A stretch of 5,895 nucleotides of DNA from Thermatribacter sp964570785 (lineage in GTDB: Bacteria; Atribacterota; Atribacteria; Atribacterales; Thermatribacteraceae): assembly GCA_964570785.1 (NCBI GenBank), contig CAZMZG010000078.1:1-5895 (forward strand), given 5' to 3'. Under the pieces are notes generated by a model. It was not told where the DNA came from, did no database searches, and worked only from the letters and a program-made list of their open reading frames with translations. Position numbers and translations under genes: made by a program. The stretch's first letter is position 1. The number at the start of each line of letters is the position of its first letter. Of the stretch, positions 1 to 5,333 are shown in pieces.

Positions 1-1
1 T

Positions 2-715
2 ATCTTGAAAATTTACAAGGTAGCCCTTCGTTATATAAACATTAAAGAACACAGAGGCGAACATCCTCGCATTGGTGCGGTTGATGTTGTGCCCTTCACT
101 CCCTGGAAGAATTCTACTATGCAGGAGTGTTGTTTTCTGGCTTGGGAACTTGGCAAAAAGGTTTTTGAAAGTTTTAAGGTGCCGGTGTATTTCTATGGAG
201 AGGCGGCCCGGGTACCCTGGCATAAAGACCTTTCTTTCTTAAGAAAGGGTGGGTGGGAAAGGTTGGAGAAAGCCATAAAGGAAGATCCCAGGCTTTTGCC
301 TGATATTGGGTTTCCAGCGCTTCACCCCACTATGGGAGCAACGGTGATAGGAGCAAGAGAGCCATTAATTGCCTTTAATGTTAACCTGGATTGCAGGGAG
401 GTCAAAGTAGCCAGGGCTATCGCCAGCCGTATCAGAAAGAAAGTGGGTGGATTAGGTTTTGTGAAGGCTATTGGAGTAGAGCTTCGCTCAAGGGGTATGG
501 TGCAGGTTTCCTGCAATATTCTTGATTATCGTAAAAATCCAGTGTACCAGGTTTTTGAAATAATAAAGCTTGAAGCAAGGAGGTATGGTGTTTCTGTCAA
601 AGAGACGGAAATTATAGGTTTGGTGCCCCTTGAAGCTATAGTTGAGATTTTTTCGTATTATTTAAAACAACCTGGTTTTTCAGTACGGCAGGTTTTAGAA
701 ACTCACTTGGTTTAA
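2..715 (+). CDS. ftcD: Glutamate formimidoyltransferase (FtcD), 5' end outside window
   Basis: Transfers a formimino (or formyl) group between glutamate and tetrahydrofolate in the cytosol, the last one-carbon step of histidine degradation in many bacteria; FtcD-like proteins also serve purine fermentation. Seen: the frame is open from the first complete codon (base 2) to TAA at 713-715. HRGEHPRIGAVDVVPF (bases 50-97) matches the family's folate/catalytic motif, and its second His (codon 62-64) aligns with His82 of the mammalian enzyme as I recall it. VPVYFYGEAAR, GATVIGAREPLIAFNVNL, QVSCNILD and IGLVPLEAI follow in family order, covering both subdomains. The TTG at base 5 is not the start: about 60 N-terminal residues, including the usual ECVPNFSEG segment, must lie upstream. 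There is no cyclodeaminase domain after the transferase, so this is the single-domain bacterial form. No hut genes are visible beside it, so the pathway cannot be assigned. No clear terminator follows. Confidence 0.93.
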   Translation: MLKIYKVALRYINIKEHRGEHPRIGAVDVVPFTPWKNSTMQECCFLAWELGKKVFESFKVPVYFYGEAARVPWHKDLSFLRKGGWERLEKAIKEDPRLLPDIGFPALHPTMGATVIGAREPLIAFNVNLDCREVKVARAIASRIRKKVGGLGFVKAIGVELRSRGMVQVSCNILDYRKNPVYQVFEIIKLEARRYGVSVKETEIIGLVPLEAIVEIFSYYLKQPGFSVRQVLETHLV

Positions 716-721
716 AAATTT

Positions 722-762
722 TTTTGACCTTTCTTGACCAAACTATTGACATTTTGACCTTT
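722..762 (+). repeat. Cluster of TTGACC/TTGACA direct repeats at the hsp20 promoter
   Basis: The 11-mer TTTTGACCTTT occurs exactly at 722-732 and again at 752-762, 30 bp apart. The core TTGACC occurs at 724, 734 and 754, and the variant TTGACA at 746 is the -35 box itself. The 10, 20 and 30 bp offsets of the TTGACC copies put them on one face of the helix. This could be an operator or activator array for heat-shock control. The CIRCE element (TTAGCACTC-N9-GAGTGCTAA) bound by HrcA is absent here. The repeats are short and T-rich, so chance is possible. Confidence 0.45.
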
Positions 763-774
763 ACTGATTATAAT
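746..774 (+). promoter_or_regulatory. Consensus sigma-A promoter for hsp20
   Basis: The -35 TTGACA (746-751) and -10 TATAAT (769-774) both match the consensus perfectly and are separated by 17 bp. Transcription should start near 780-782, giving a leader of about 40 nt before the ATG at 821. A perfect vegetative promoter on a heat-shock gene implies either high constitutive expression or a repressor or post-transcriptional control keeping it down. Confidence 0.9.
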
Positions 775-782
775 AAAAGCGA

Positions 783-808
783 CTTTTGAAAAAGACAAAT
801 TTTGAAAG
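783..808 (+). promoter_or_regulatory. Possible weak leader hairpin touching the hsp20 ribosome-binding site
   Basis: In the mRNA leader, CUUUUGAAA (783-791) can pair along its whole length with UUUUGAAAG (800-808), using seven Watson-Crick pairs and two central G-U pairs around an 8-nt loop. The 3' arm covers the first bases of the GAAAGGAGGG Shine-Dalgarno stretch (804-813), while GAGGG stays free. It resembles a fourU-type RNA thermometer, a class known from heat-shock genes, but it is A-U rich, weak, and occludes the site only partly. Confidence 0.3.
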
Positions 809-820
809 GAGGGACGAGTG

Positions 821-1309
821 ATGGTTAGAAGAAATGTTCCTGCTCGGAGAGAAGACCGAGCCTGGAGTCCGATAAGGAGACTTTGGGACCTTTTTGATTT
901 GCGCAGTGATCTGGATGAAATTTTTGATGAGTTAATGGAGGCACCATTCGTAGCCAGACCTCTGTGGAGTACTGGTTTTCCAGCTATAGATGTAGCAGAA
1001 ACTGAGAACGAAATCGTGGTTAAGGCAGAAATACCAGGTATTGATCCTAAGAATGTCGAGGTAAATGTTACTGAGGATGCTGTAGAAATAAAAGGTGAAA
1101 TCAAAGACGAATGGGAAGAAAAGGACGTTGGTTATTGCCGTAGAGAGCGCTACTGTGGCACCTTTGAACGGAGCATTGCTCTTCCTGCTAAAGTGAAACA
1201 GGATGAAGTAAAGGCCAACTACAAAGATGGAATATTAACCATTTCTTTACCCAAGGTTGAACCCAGCAAGCCTAAGGCAAAGAAAGTGGAAATAGAAGTA
1301 GAGAAATAG
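821..1309 (+). CDS. hsp20: Small heat-shock protein, Hsp20/alpha-crystallin family (162 aa)
   Basis: ATP-independent cytosolic holdase that forms oligomers and keeps unfolding proteins refoldable. Seen: a variable charged N-terminal arm (residues 1-50, including RRLWDLFDLRSDLDEIFDEL), then the alpha-crystallin domain at about 53-145 (FPAIDVAETENEIVVKAEIPG, core GTFERSIALP, and the signature A-N-Y-K-D-G-I-L at 132-139), and a short Lys/Glu-rich tail with a VEIEV segment that fits the C-terminal I/V-x-I/V anchor. Length is normal for the family. Start: ATG 821 lies 7-8 nt after GGAGG (808-812). The adjacent in-frame GTG at 818 is too close to that site and is rejected. It is monocistronic, with its own promoter and terminator. 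Odd feature: two cysteines, C106 and C112, in Y-C-R-R-E-R-Y-C-G, a stretch that usually has no cysteine in bacterial relatives I know. The family call is secure. Confidence 0.96.
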   Translation: MVRRNVPARREDRAWSPIRRLWDLFDLRSDLDEIFDELMEAPFVARPLWSTGFPAIDVAETENEIVVKAEIPGIDPKNVEVNVTEDAVEIKGEIKDEWEEKDVGYCRRERYCGTFERSIALPAKVKQDEVKANYKDGILTISLPKVEPSKPKAKKVEIEVEK

Positions 1310-1328
1310 GGAACAACTTATCTATTCC

Positions 1329-1372
1329 TAACCTCCGAACAGGCTTTAAGCCTGTTCGGAGGTTATTTTTTT
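1329..1372 (+). terminator. Intrinsic terminator of hsp20
   Basis: Bases 1329-1345 pair perfectly with 1349-1365 (17 bp, starting TAACCTCCGAACAGG) around a loop of only three bases, followed by seven T at 1366-1372. It lies 20 bp after the hsp20 stop. It is a textbook rho-independent terminator and insulates hsp20 from the tRNA gene. Confidence 0.95.
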
Positions 1373-1420
1373 CAAAAGCTTTTTAGCTTAGTAAGTTACA
1401 GTTTAGAATAGGGACCATTC

Positions 1421-1449
1421 TTGCGGAGTTCTTTTTTCTGTGCTATATT
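1421..1449 (+). promoter_or_regulatory. Promoter of the tRNA-Pro gene
   Basis: The -35 TTGCGG (1421-1426) and -10 TATATT (1444-1449) are 17 bp apart. The expected start site at about 1455-1457 is only one to three bases before the mature tRNA 5' end at 1458. The -10 is good and the -35 matches consensus in its first three bases only. The preceding hsp20 terminator makes an own promoter necessary. Confidence 0.65.
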
Positions 1450-1457
1450 TAATCCAT

Positions 1458-1535
1458 CGGGGCGTAGCGCAGCCTGGTTAGCGCGCTTGATTCGGGTTCA
1501 AGAGGTCGGCCGTTCAAATCGGCTCGCCCCGACCA
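1458..1535 (+). tRNA. tRNA-Pro, anticodon CGG, CCA encoded
   Basis: A full cloverleaf can be drawn. Acceptor CGGGGCG (1458-1464) pairs with CGCCCCG (1525-1531); the C1-G72 pair starts the stem and A1532 is the discriminator base. The D arm is GCGC/GCGC (1467-1470, 1481-1484) with a GG-containing loop. The anticodon stem CTTGA/TCAAG (1486-1490, 1498-1502) closes the loop TTCGGGT, with anticodon CGG at 1493-1495 reading proline codon CCG. The T arm GGCCG/CGGCT (one G-T pair) closes TTCAAAT. CCA at 1533-1535 is encoded in the DNA, so the end needs trimming rather than addition. I find no mismatch in any stem. No convincing terminator follows: a weak AAAAG/CTTTT hairpin near 1553-1565 is the best candidate. 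Confidence 0.97.
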
Positions 1536-1598
1536 GAGTTGAAGTCCCCCTTAAAAGGCCCTTTTTCAATTTTGCGGTTTTTTCTTTAGGCTTAGTTT

Positions 1599-2357
1599 TT
1601 ATTTCTCTCCAGCGAGCTTCATTATTCCATTTTGCCAGGTTCCTACTTTGTAACCATATATTGAAAAATGTATTATAAATTTTTCTGGACCCAGTTTTGG
1701 GAAGTTTGGCTGCAAGATTTTTTTGTACAGGTAGTTCCCAGCTTCTTGATAAGCGCTTTTTACTTCCTCGGTGTTTGTTGAGAGGGTACCTCCTTCAAAG
1801 TTTACCTTCCAGGTGGGAGTAGGTCTGGTTTCAACGTAAATGGCAAGTCCTTCGGTATCAGTTTCTCCAAGGGGCGTGGCGTAGAGGGACCACTGAACTA
1901 ATTTGCTGGTTATGGTATTTATTGAATTCTGTCGTAGATTGAATTCAAGCACCTTTATTTTGAAGGAGTCGACTGTTGAAGTAAGCTCGGGATAAGCTGC
2001 GTGATATAAGGTAATCTTCCCTCTACCTTTTTTGGATTCTACCACCAGGATGGGCTGGTTTTCGCTGTACAGTGTGATTTTTGCTGTTTCTTTTTCGACT
2101 GGTCCAGCGAATAGAGAAAGTTGCTTTTTGCCTGTTTGGTCGTAAAAGAAGATGACAGGAGAATCTGTAGAGTCTACCCCTATTCTTATCCGGGCTCTCC
2201 CCTGGCTATCTCTTATGATTAACTCTTCTACGATCAGTTCTTTTATTTCAAGTATTGTTGGAGTAGCTTGCCCTGGAAAAGCACTTGCGGTGATAAAGAT
2301 TGGGAAAAAAATTAGAGAGAAAATCAAGATGAATTTTGGCAAGCTGGTTTTTTCCAA
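1599..2357 (-). CDS. Secreted beta-rich protein of unknown function (252 aa)
   Basis: I do not recognise a named family. Seen: an N-terminal signal peptide (K3/K8, hydrophobic stretch of about residues 9-23, likely signal-peptidase I cut after A-S-A at 24-26), so the protein is exported. Residues 45-120 carry repeated short units of the pattern I-I-R-D-x-x-G-R-A-R-I-R-I-G, then F-Y-D-Q-T-G-K-K-Q-L-S-L, then I-T-L-Y-S-E-N and V-E-S-K-K-G-R-G-K-I-T-L-Y. This D-x-x-G-(K/R)-x-R rhythm is seen in many uncharacterised bacterial beta-repeat proteins. The C-terminal half (about 130-252) is unlike these and resembles nothing I know. Start: TTG at 2357-2355 preceded by AAAGGAGGGG at 2363-2372 read on the minus strand; no better ATG is present. 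It stands alone, convergent with the tRNA and divergent from the GntR operon, with no clear terminator. The gene is probably real; the function is unknown. Confidence 0.8.
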   Translation of the reverse strand: MEKTSLPKFILIFSLIFFPIFITASAFPGQATPTILEIKELIVEELIIRDSQGRARIRIGVDSTDSPVIFFYDQTGKKQLSLFAGPVEKETAKITLYSENQPILVVESKKGRGKITLYHAAYPELTSTVDSFKIKVLEFNLRQNSINTITSKLVQWSLYATPLGETDTEGLAIYVETRPTPTWKVNFEGGTLSTNTEEVKSAYQEAGNYLYKKILQPNFPKLGPEKFIIHFSIYGYKVGTWQNGIMKLAGEK

Positions 2358-2441
2358 AATTTCCCCTCCTTTGTGTAAACTACCTTTAGTTCAGAGATGT
2401 CAGTAAGTTTTCTTGTCTTAGATCAGTTTACCAACCTTCCT

Positions 2442-2450
2442 ATTTTAACA
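2442..2450 (-). promoter_or_regulatory. Possible extended -10 promoter for the secreted-protein gene
   Basis: Read on the minus strand, TGTTAAAAT has the TG-N-TAAAAT form of an extended -10, with a leader of roughly 80 nt to the TTG start at 2357. The matching -35 (TCTTCA at 17 bp) is poor. This is the best candidate I could find, but weak. Confidence 0.3.
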
Positions 2451-2475
2451 CAGTGTTTTGTTTCTGAAGAGACTC

Positions 2476-2521
2476 TCGAGTTTTATGATACATCCATAGA
2501 TATATGTAGTAACAAACTCGA
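2476..2521. repeat. Imperfect nested dyad symmetry in the intergenic region
   Basis: TCGAGTTT (2476-2483) is the exact inverse of AAACTCGA (2514-2521). On the same centre, TACAT (2489-2493) is the inverse of ATGTA (2504-2508), with a short imperfect section between. The shared centre makes it a 46-bp dyad that could bind a dimeric regulator or fold as RNA. GAAGAG (2466-2471) and CTCTTC (2538-2543) flank it as another, slightly off-centre inverse pair. No T-run follows, so it does not look like a terminator. Confidence 0.4.
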
Positions 2522-2579
2522 CAAAAACTTTATAAGACTCTTCTTGGGAGAAAAACTATCAAATTCCAGGTTTTTCAGC

Positions 2580-2616
2580 AACTTTCAAAAAATGCTATTG
2601 ACATACTTTGAAAGTT
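2580..2616. promoter_or_regulatory. Inverted repeat around the -35: candidate GntR operator
   Basis: AACTTTCAAA (2580-2589) and TTTGAAAGTT (2607-2616) are perfect 10-bp inverse copies separated by 17 bp; the -35 box TTGACA lies inside. The arms sit 27 bp apart start to start, compatible with two half-sites contacted by a dimer or tetramer. Autorepression by the downstream GntR protein is typical of its family, but this repeat does not match the GT-N-TA-N-AC core described for HutC-type operators, so assignment to that protein is inference. Confidence 0.5.
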
Positions 2617-2626
2617 ACTCTACACT
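2598..2626 (+). promoter_or_regulatory. Promoter of the GntR-cupin-kinase-dehydrogenase operon
   Basis: The -35 TTGACA (2598-2603) is a perfect match; 17 bp later the -10 TACACT (2621-2626) matches at four of six positions, including the key first TA and last T. Expected start is near 2633, with a leader of about 57 nt to the TTG at 2690. Confidence 0.7.
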
Positions 2627-2638
2627 AATAGTAGTAAC
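2614..2638. promoter_or_regulatory. Second inverted repeat over the -10 box
   Basis: GTTACT (2614-2619) and AGTAAC (2633-2638) are perfect inverse copies, 13 bp apart, and frame the -10 box TACACT. Within them ACTAATAGT (2624-2632) is itself an odd-length palindrome. The right arm is part of GTAGTAACAAA, which also occurs at 2506-2516. A bound protein here would block RNA polymerase directly. Candidate operator, not proven. Confidence 0.4.
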
Positions 2639-2689
2639 AAATTCACTGAAAAGTAGCAATTAATGAAAAGACGGGAGTAAGGGAACGTT

Positions 2690-3445
2690 TTGGCTCGCAG
2701 TGATATACCCCTGTATCTTAAAATTTATCAACGCCTTCGCGAGGAAATTGAGAGGGGTAAATACAAGGTTGGCGATCTTTTGCCCTCTGAAGAAGAGCTG
2801 GCAGAAATCTTTCAGGCGAGCAGAACCACCATCCGCAATGCCCTTCAAGAATTGGAGAGAGATAACCTAATTTTCAGGAAAAGAGGGAAGGGCACTGTAG
2901 TCCAAGAACCCAAAACCGCTCAAAACCTAAACTACATTAGCTCCTTCACTGAGACCTTGCGTTCCAAAGGCGTAGAAGTTGCCACTGGTACTCTTACTGT
3001 TGAACTTGTTCCTGCTCCTCCAAAAGTAGCTGGAGCACTAAACCTTGAGGGGGGGGAACTGGTTTACCTGGTGCAGCGTACTCGAGTTACCGGAGGCTTG
3101 CCCATTGCCTTTATTACCAACTACCTTCTTCCTCGTATAGTTCCCGAGTTAGAGAAGAAGAAAGAGGCCCTTCGTACCAGGGGTTTGTACCAGCTACTTG
3201 AGGAAGAGTATGGTCTCAAGTTGCATAGAGCGATTGAGACCATTGAGGCTTACATGAGCGGTCCCTTGGAAGCGGATCTTTTGCATATCCCTGAAAAAAT
3301 GCCCTTATTTCATACGGTGAGGGTTGTTTACCTCGAGGATGGGACTCCTTTTGAAGTGGATATTTCAGTTATCAGGGCTGACAAGTACGAATATAAGGTT
3401 TTTCTTGAAGGAAGGCCAAAAGAAAATAGGAGGTCTTTGAAATGA
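2690..3445 (+). CDS. GntR-family transcriptional regulator, HutC/UTRA subfamily (251 aa)
   Basis: DNA-binding repressor whose effector is probably a sugar, sugar phosphate or related small molecule. Seen: winged helix-turn-helix at residues 6-70 with the family hallmarks (IPLYLKIYQRLREEIERGKY, L-L-P-S-E-E-E-L-A, S-R-T-T-I-R-N-A-L, and wing R-K-R-G-K-G-T-V-V), then a UTRA effector domain at about 85-235 (SSFTETLRSKG, V-Y-L-V-Q-R-T-R, P-I-A-F-I-T-N-Y-L-L-P, GLYQLLEEEYGL, and G-T-P-F-E-V-D-I-S-V-I-R-A-D). Length is normal for HutC-type members. Start: TTG 2690, six bases after AAGGG (2679-2683), placed directly before the conserved wHTH; no ATG fits. It opens the operon and overlaps the cupin by 4 bp (ATGA), so it most likely controls its own transcription and that of the enzymes. 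The tail (residues 241-251, Arg/Lys-rich) is a short extension. Confidence 0.93.
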   Translation: MARSDIPLYLKIYQRLREEIERGKYKVGDLLPSEEELAEIFQASRTTIRNALQELERDNLIFRKRGKGTVVQEPKTAQNLNYISSFTETLRSKGVEVATGTLTVELVPAPPKVAGALNLEGGELVYLVQRTRVTGGLPIAFITNYLLPRIVPELEKKKEALRTRGLYQLLEEEYGLKLHRAIETIEAYMSGPLEADLLHIPEKMPLFHTVRVVYLEDGTPFEVDISVIRADKYEYKVFLEGRPKENRRSLK

Positions 3446-3825
3446 ACTATTACAAAAAAAATTTATTAGAAGTTCAACCCGAGGAAGGTAGTAATACCTT
3501 TAGAGAAGTTTTAACCAAAATTGGGAGCAACGTGGTGCGAGATACCTGGATGTTACTTCGAGAGAACGATTCTGAATCACAGAGGATCCAGGTGGGCTAT
3601 ACGGTGGTTTATCCAGGTTGTTCCACGCGGGGACATCAGCACCCTCCGCTTGAAGAAGTATACTTTGTGCTTTCCGGTCAAGGAATGATGGAAATAGACC
3701 AGGATAGATTTGAGATTAAAGCGGGAGATGTGGTTTACATACCTTTTGGTAAGTTTCACCGTGCCGAAAATCCTTATTCGCATGCTCTTTCTTATGTATG
3801 GGTTACGGTGAAGAAAGAGGGATAG
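3442..3825 (+). CDS. Cupin-domain protein, single conserved barrel (127 aa)
   Basis: Small metal-binding beta-barrel protein. Seen: cupin motif 1 with H65-Q-H67-P-P-L-E71-E72 followed by G79, and motif 2 G95-D-V-V-Y-I-P101-F-G103-K-F-H106 with N110. All metal ligands (two His, one Glu, one His) are present, so a catalytic role is plausible. Small cupins next to sugar kinases include isomerases, epimerases and uronate ring-opening proteins (KdgF type), but sensors also exist, and this sequence does not decide. Start: ATG 3442 with AATAGGAGG (3426-3434) upstream; it overlaps the GntR stop by 4 bp, a sign of translational coupling. The kinase GTG follows two bases after its stop. The fold is secure, the reaction unknown. 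Confidence 0.9.
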   Translation: MNYYKKNLLEVQPEEGSNTFREVLTKIGSNVVRDTWMLLRENDSESQRIQVGYTVVYPGCSTRGHQHPPLEEVYFVLSGQGMMEIDQDRFEIKAGDVVYIPFGKFHRAENPYSHALSYVWVTVKKEG

Positions 3826-3827
3826 AA

Positions 3828-5333
3828 GTGTCCAAATTGCAGGGGACTTTGGTGGTAGATATTGGCACTGAGACTGTGCGTGTTGCCTTAATCGACGAAG
3901 AGGGAAAAATTCTGGCGCTTGCAAGTAGGAATCCTTCTTTTTCTTCTCCACGTCCATCCTGGGCCGAGCAGAGTCCTCGGGAATGGTGGGAACTCTCAGT
4001 AGCTTGCATAAAGGAACTTTTGGAACGTTTTCCTGATTTCGAGGTTCTCGCCATTGGTGTAAGTGCGCAAATGCATGCAGTATGTCCTGTAGATTCTAGA
4101 GGTGAGTTGCTTCTGGACCTGGTTCCTATTTGGTGTGATAAGCGCTCTTTGGATGTATGCAAGCGAGTTGCTATGTCACTAAATCCAGAAGAGCAGATTC
4201 GAAAAACTGCGAATTTGATAATACCTAACTGGGTTGGTCCCAAAGTGGCCTGGATAAAAGAAAACCTCCCCGAAGTTTATGAACGTACAGCTTATTTCCT
4301 TACTGCCAAGGATTACCTTAATTACTTGTTGACTGGGGAGATTGCTACAGACTATTCGGAGGCTTCGGGAACTTTTCTCTTTTCATGGGAAAAGGAAACT
4401 TGGGACGACGATCTTTTTGAACTTTTCGAATTGGATAGGAAGAAGTTTCCCCAGATAGTTTCTTCCTTTGGCATTATAGGTGTTACCAGAAAGGATGTTA
4501 ACGTACTTCTTGGCCTTAAGAGGTCGGTACCAGTGATTTGTGGTGCAGGAGACATGCTTTGTTTGCTTCTTGGAGGGGGAATGTTTGAAGAAGGTCGTTC
4601 CTGTGATGTTGGAGGAACGGCTTCAGATGTTTCGGTATTTACACCCTCTCCCCTTTTGTCGCGAAAGCTTATGAATTTGCATCATGCTATCCCCGGTTGG
4701 ATAAGTTTTGGCATTCTCGACAGCGGGGGAGGAAGTGTGCGCTGGTTGAGAGATGCACTTTATAGATTAGGAAATAATGGAGAAGAGCTCTCTTATCAAC
4801 TTATTGATAAAGAGGCTGCTCAGGTGCCACCGGGAGCTGAAGGATTAATGTTTTTCCCCTATCTTCTTGGAGAACGCTTGCTTGGTTCTCCGAACGCAAG
4901 GGGTGTTTTTCTGGGTATTTTGCCTCATCATTGTCGTGCCCATTTCGCGAGGGCTGTGCTTGAGGGAGTTTGTTTTGACCTGAAAATGAGCCTCGACGAG
5001 ATTGAACGTCTTTTCCCAGGTGAAATTAGAGAAATGTCCTGTATTGGTGGTGGAGCCAGGAGTGATTTGTGGAATCAAATTAAAGCTGATATTTATCAGA
5101 AAGAAGTTTTTACTCTGGTAGAAAGTGAGGGTGGTATCCTGGGAGCTGGTGTTCTGGCTTTCTCTGGTTTTTCGGGAAGCGATCCTCGAGAGGTTGCTCG
5201 AGCTTGGGTTAAGGAGAAAAAACGGTTTTATCCTTCAAATAAGGTGGAGTACGAAAAGGCCTATAAACGTTTCAAGAAGATGCATGATTTGTTGCAACCT
5301 GTTTTCGAAGGATTTGGAGAGGAGGTTTCTTGA
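3828..5333 (+). CDS. FGGY-family carbohydrate kinase, xylulokinase-like (501 aa)
   Basis: ATP-dependent phosphorylation of a sugar or polyol in the cytosol. Seen: N-terminal phosphate-binding D11-I-G-T-E, the Q81-M-H motif shared with xylulo- and gluconokinases, FGGY signature 1 as G137-P-K-V-A-W, catalytic Asp242 in G-A-G-D, the second phosphate loop D-V-G-G-T-A-S-D, PYLLGER then SPNARGVFLGI (FGGY signature 2 at about 359-379, including F-A-R-A-V-L-E), and the adenosine-binding G-G-G-A-R-S-D-L-W at 407-415. Length is typical (about 490-510). Start: GTG 3828, six bases after AAAGAGGG (3814-3821). An in-frame ATG at 3798 would sit inside the cupin gene, lacks a site and adds ten residues before the conserved start, so it is rejected. 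It begins two bases after the cupin and shares one base with the next start (TGATG). Substrate is unassigned: the motifs fit xylulose or gluconate but do not exclude fuculose, ribulose or polyols. Confidence 0.92.
   Translation: MSKLQGTLVVDIGTETVRVALIDEEGKILALASRNPSFSSPRPSWAEQSPREWWELSVACIKELLERFPDFEVLAIGVSAQMHAVCPVDSRGELLLDLVPIWCDKRSLDVCKRVAMSLNPEEQIRKTANLIIPNWVGPKVAWIKENLPEVYERTAYFLTAKDYLNYLLTGEIATDYSEASGTFLFSWEKETWDDDLFELFELDRKKFPQIVSSFGIIGVTRKDVNVLLGLKRSVPVICGAGDMLCLLLGGGMFEEGRSCDVGGTASDVSVFTPSPLLSRKLMNLHHAIPGWISFGILDSGGGSVRWLRDALYRLGNNGEELSYQLIDKEAAQVPPGAEGLMFFPYLLGERLLGSPNARGVFLGILPHHCRAHFARAVLEGVCFDLKMSLDEIERLFPGEIREMSCIGGGARSDLWNQIKADIYQKEVFTLVESEGGILGAGVLAFSGFSGSDPREVARAWVKEKKRFYPSNKVEYEKAYKRFKKMHDLLQPVFEGFGEEVS

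Larger units (their letters stand above)
2358..2689. other. AT-rich divergent intergenic region
   Basis: 332 bases separate the minus-strand secreted-protein gene from the plus-strand GntR gene. It holds the minus-strand ribosome-binding site (2363-2372), a possible minus-strand extended -10, an imperfect dyad at 2476-2521, an 11-bp direct repeat GTAGTAACAAA at 2506-2516 and 2631-2641, two inverted repeats over the plus-strand promoter, and the GntR leader. An 88-codon open frame at 2397-2663 crosses all of this without a ribosome-binding site and is not accepted as a gene. Confidence 0.75.

Noticed and set aside
5..7. TTG at base 5 as start of the formimidoyltransferase
   Set aside because: The conserved folate motif would begin only about 15 residues in; the family has about 60 more residues before this point, so the gene is simply cut by the window edge.
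818..820. GTG at 818 as start of hsp20
   Set aside because: It is only 4-5 bases from the ribosome-binding site, while the next codon, ATG 821, has normal spacing.
712..1104. Minus-strand 130-codon frame opposite hsp20
   Set aside because: It is the reverse shadow of hsp20 and its promoter; Ser/Ile/Thr-rich with no ribosome-binding site or family signal.
1539..1590. Terminator after tRNA-Pro
   Set aside because: The only hairpins are a 5-bp AAAAG/CTTTT stem and a loose TTGAA/TTCAA pair with T-rich stretches; too weak to list as a feature, and no good minus-strand terminator is seen here either.
1421..1678. Plus-strand 85-codon frame across the tRNA
   Set aside because: It reads through the tRNA-Pro gene and the 3' end of the minus-strand gene; not coding.
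2397..2663. 88-codon open frame in the divergent spacer
   Set aside because: It has no ribosome-binding site before the ATG, its 3' part contains the operon promoter and inverted repeats, and its composition (Ser, Phe, Leu, Thr) is what AT-rich noncoding DNA gives. It shows no recognisable motif.
3798..3827. ATG at 3798 as start of the FGGY kinase
   Set aside because: It lies inside the cupin gene without a Shine-Dalgarno site. GTG at 3828 has AAAGAGGG at ideal distance and sits just before the conserved phosphate-binding strand.
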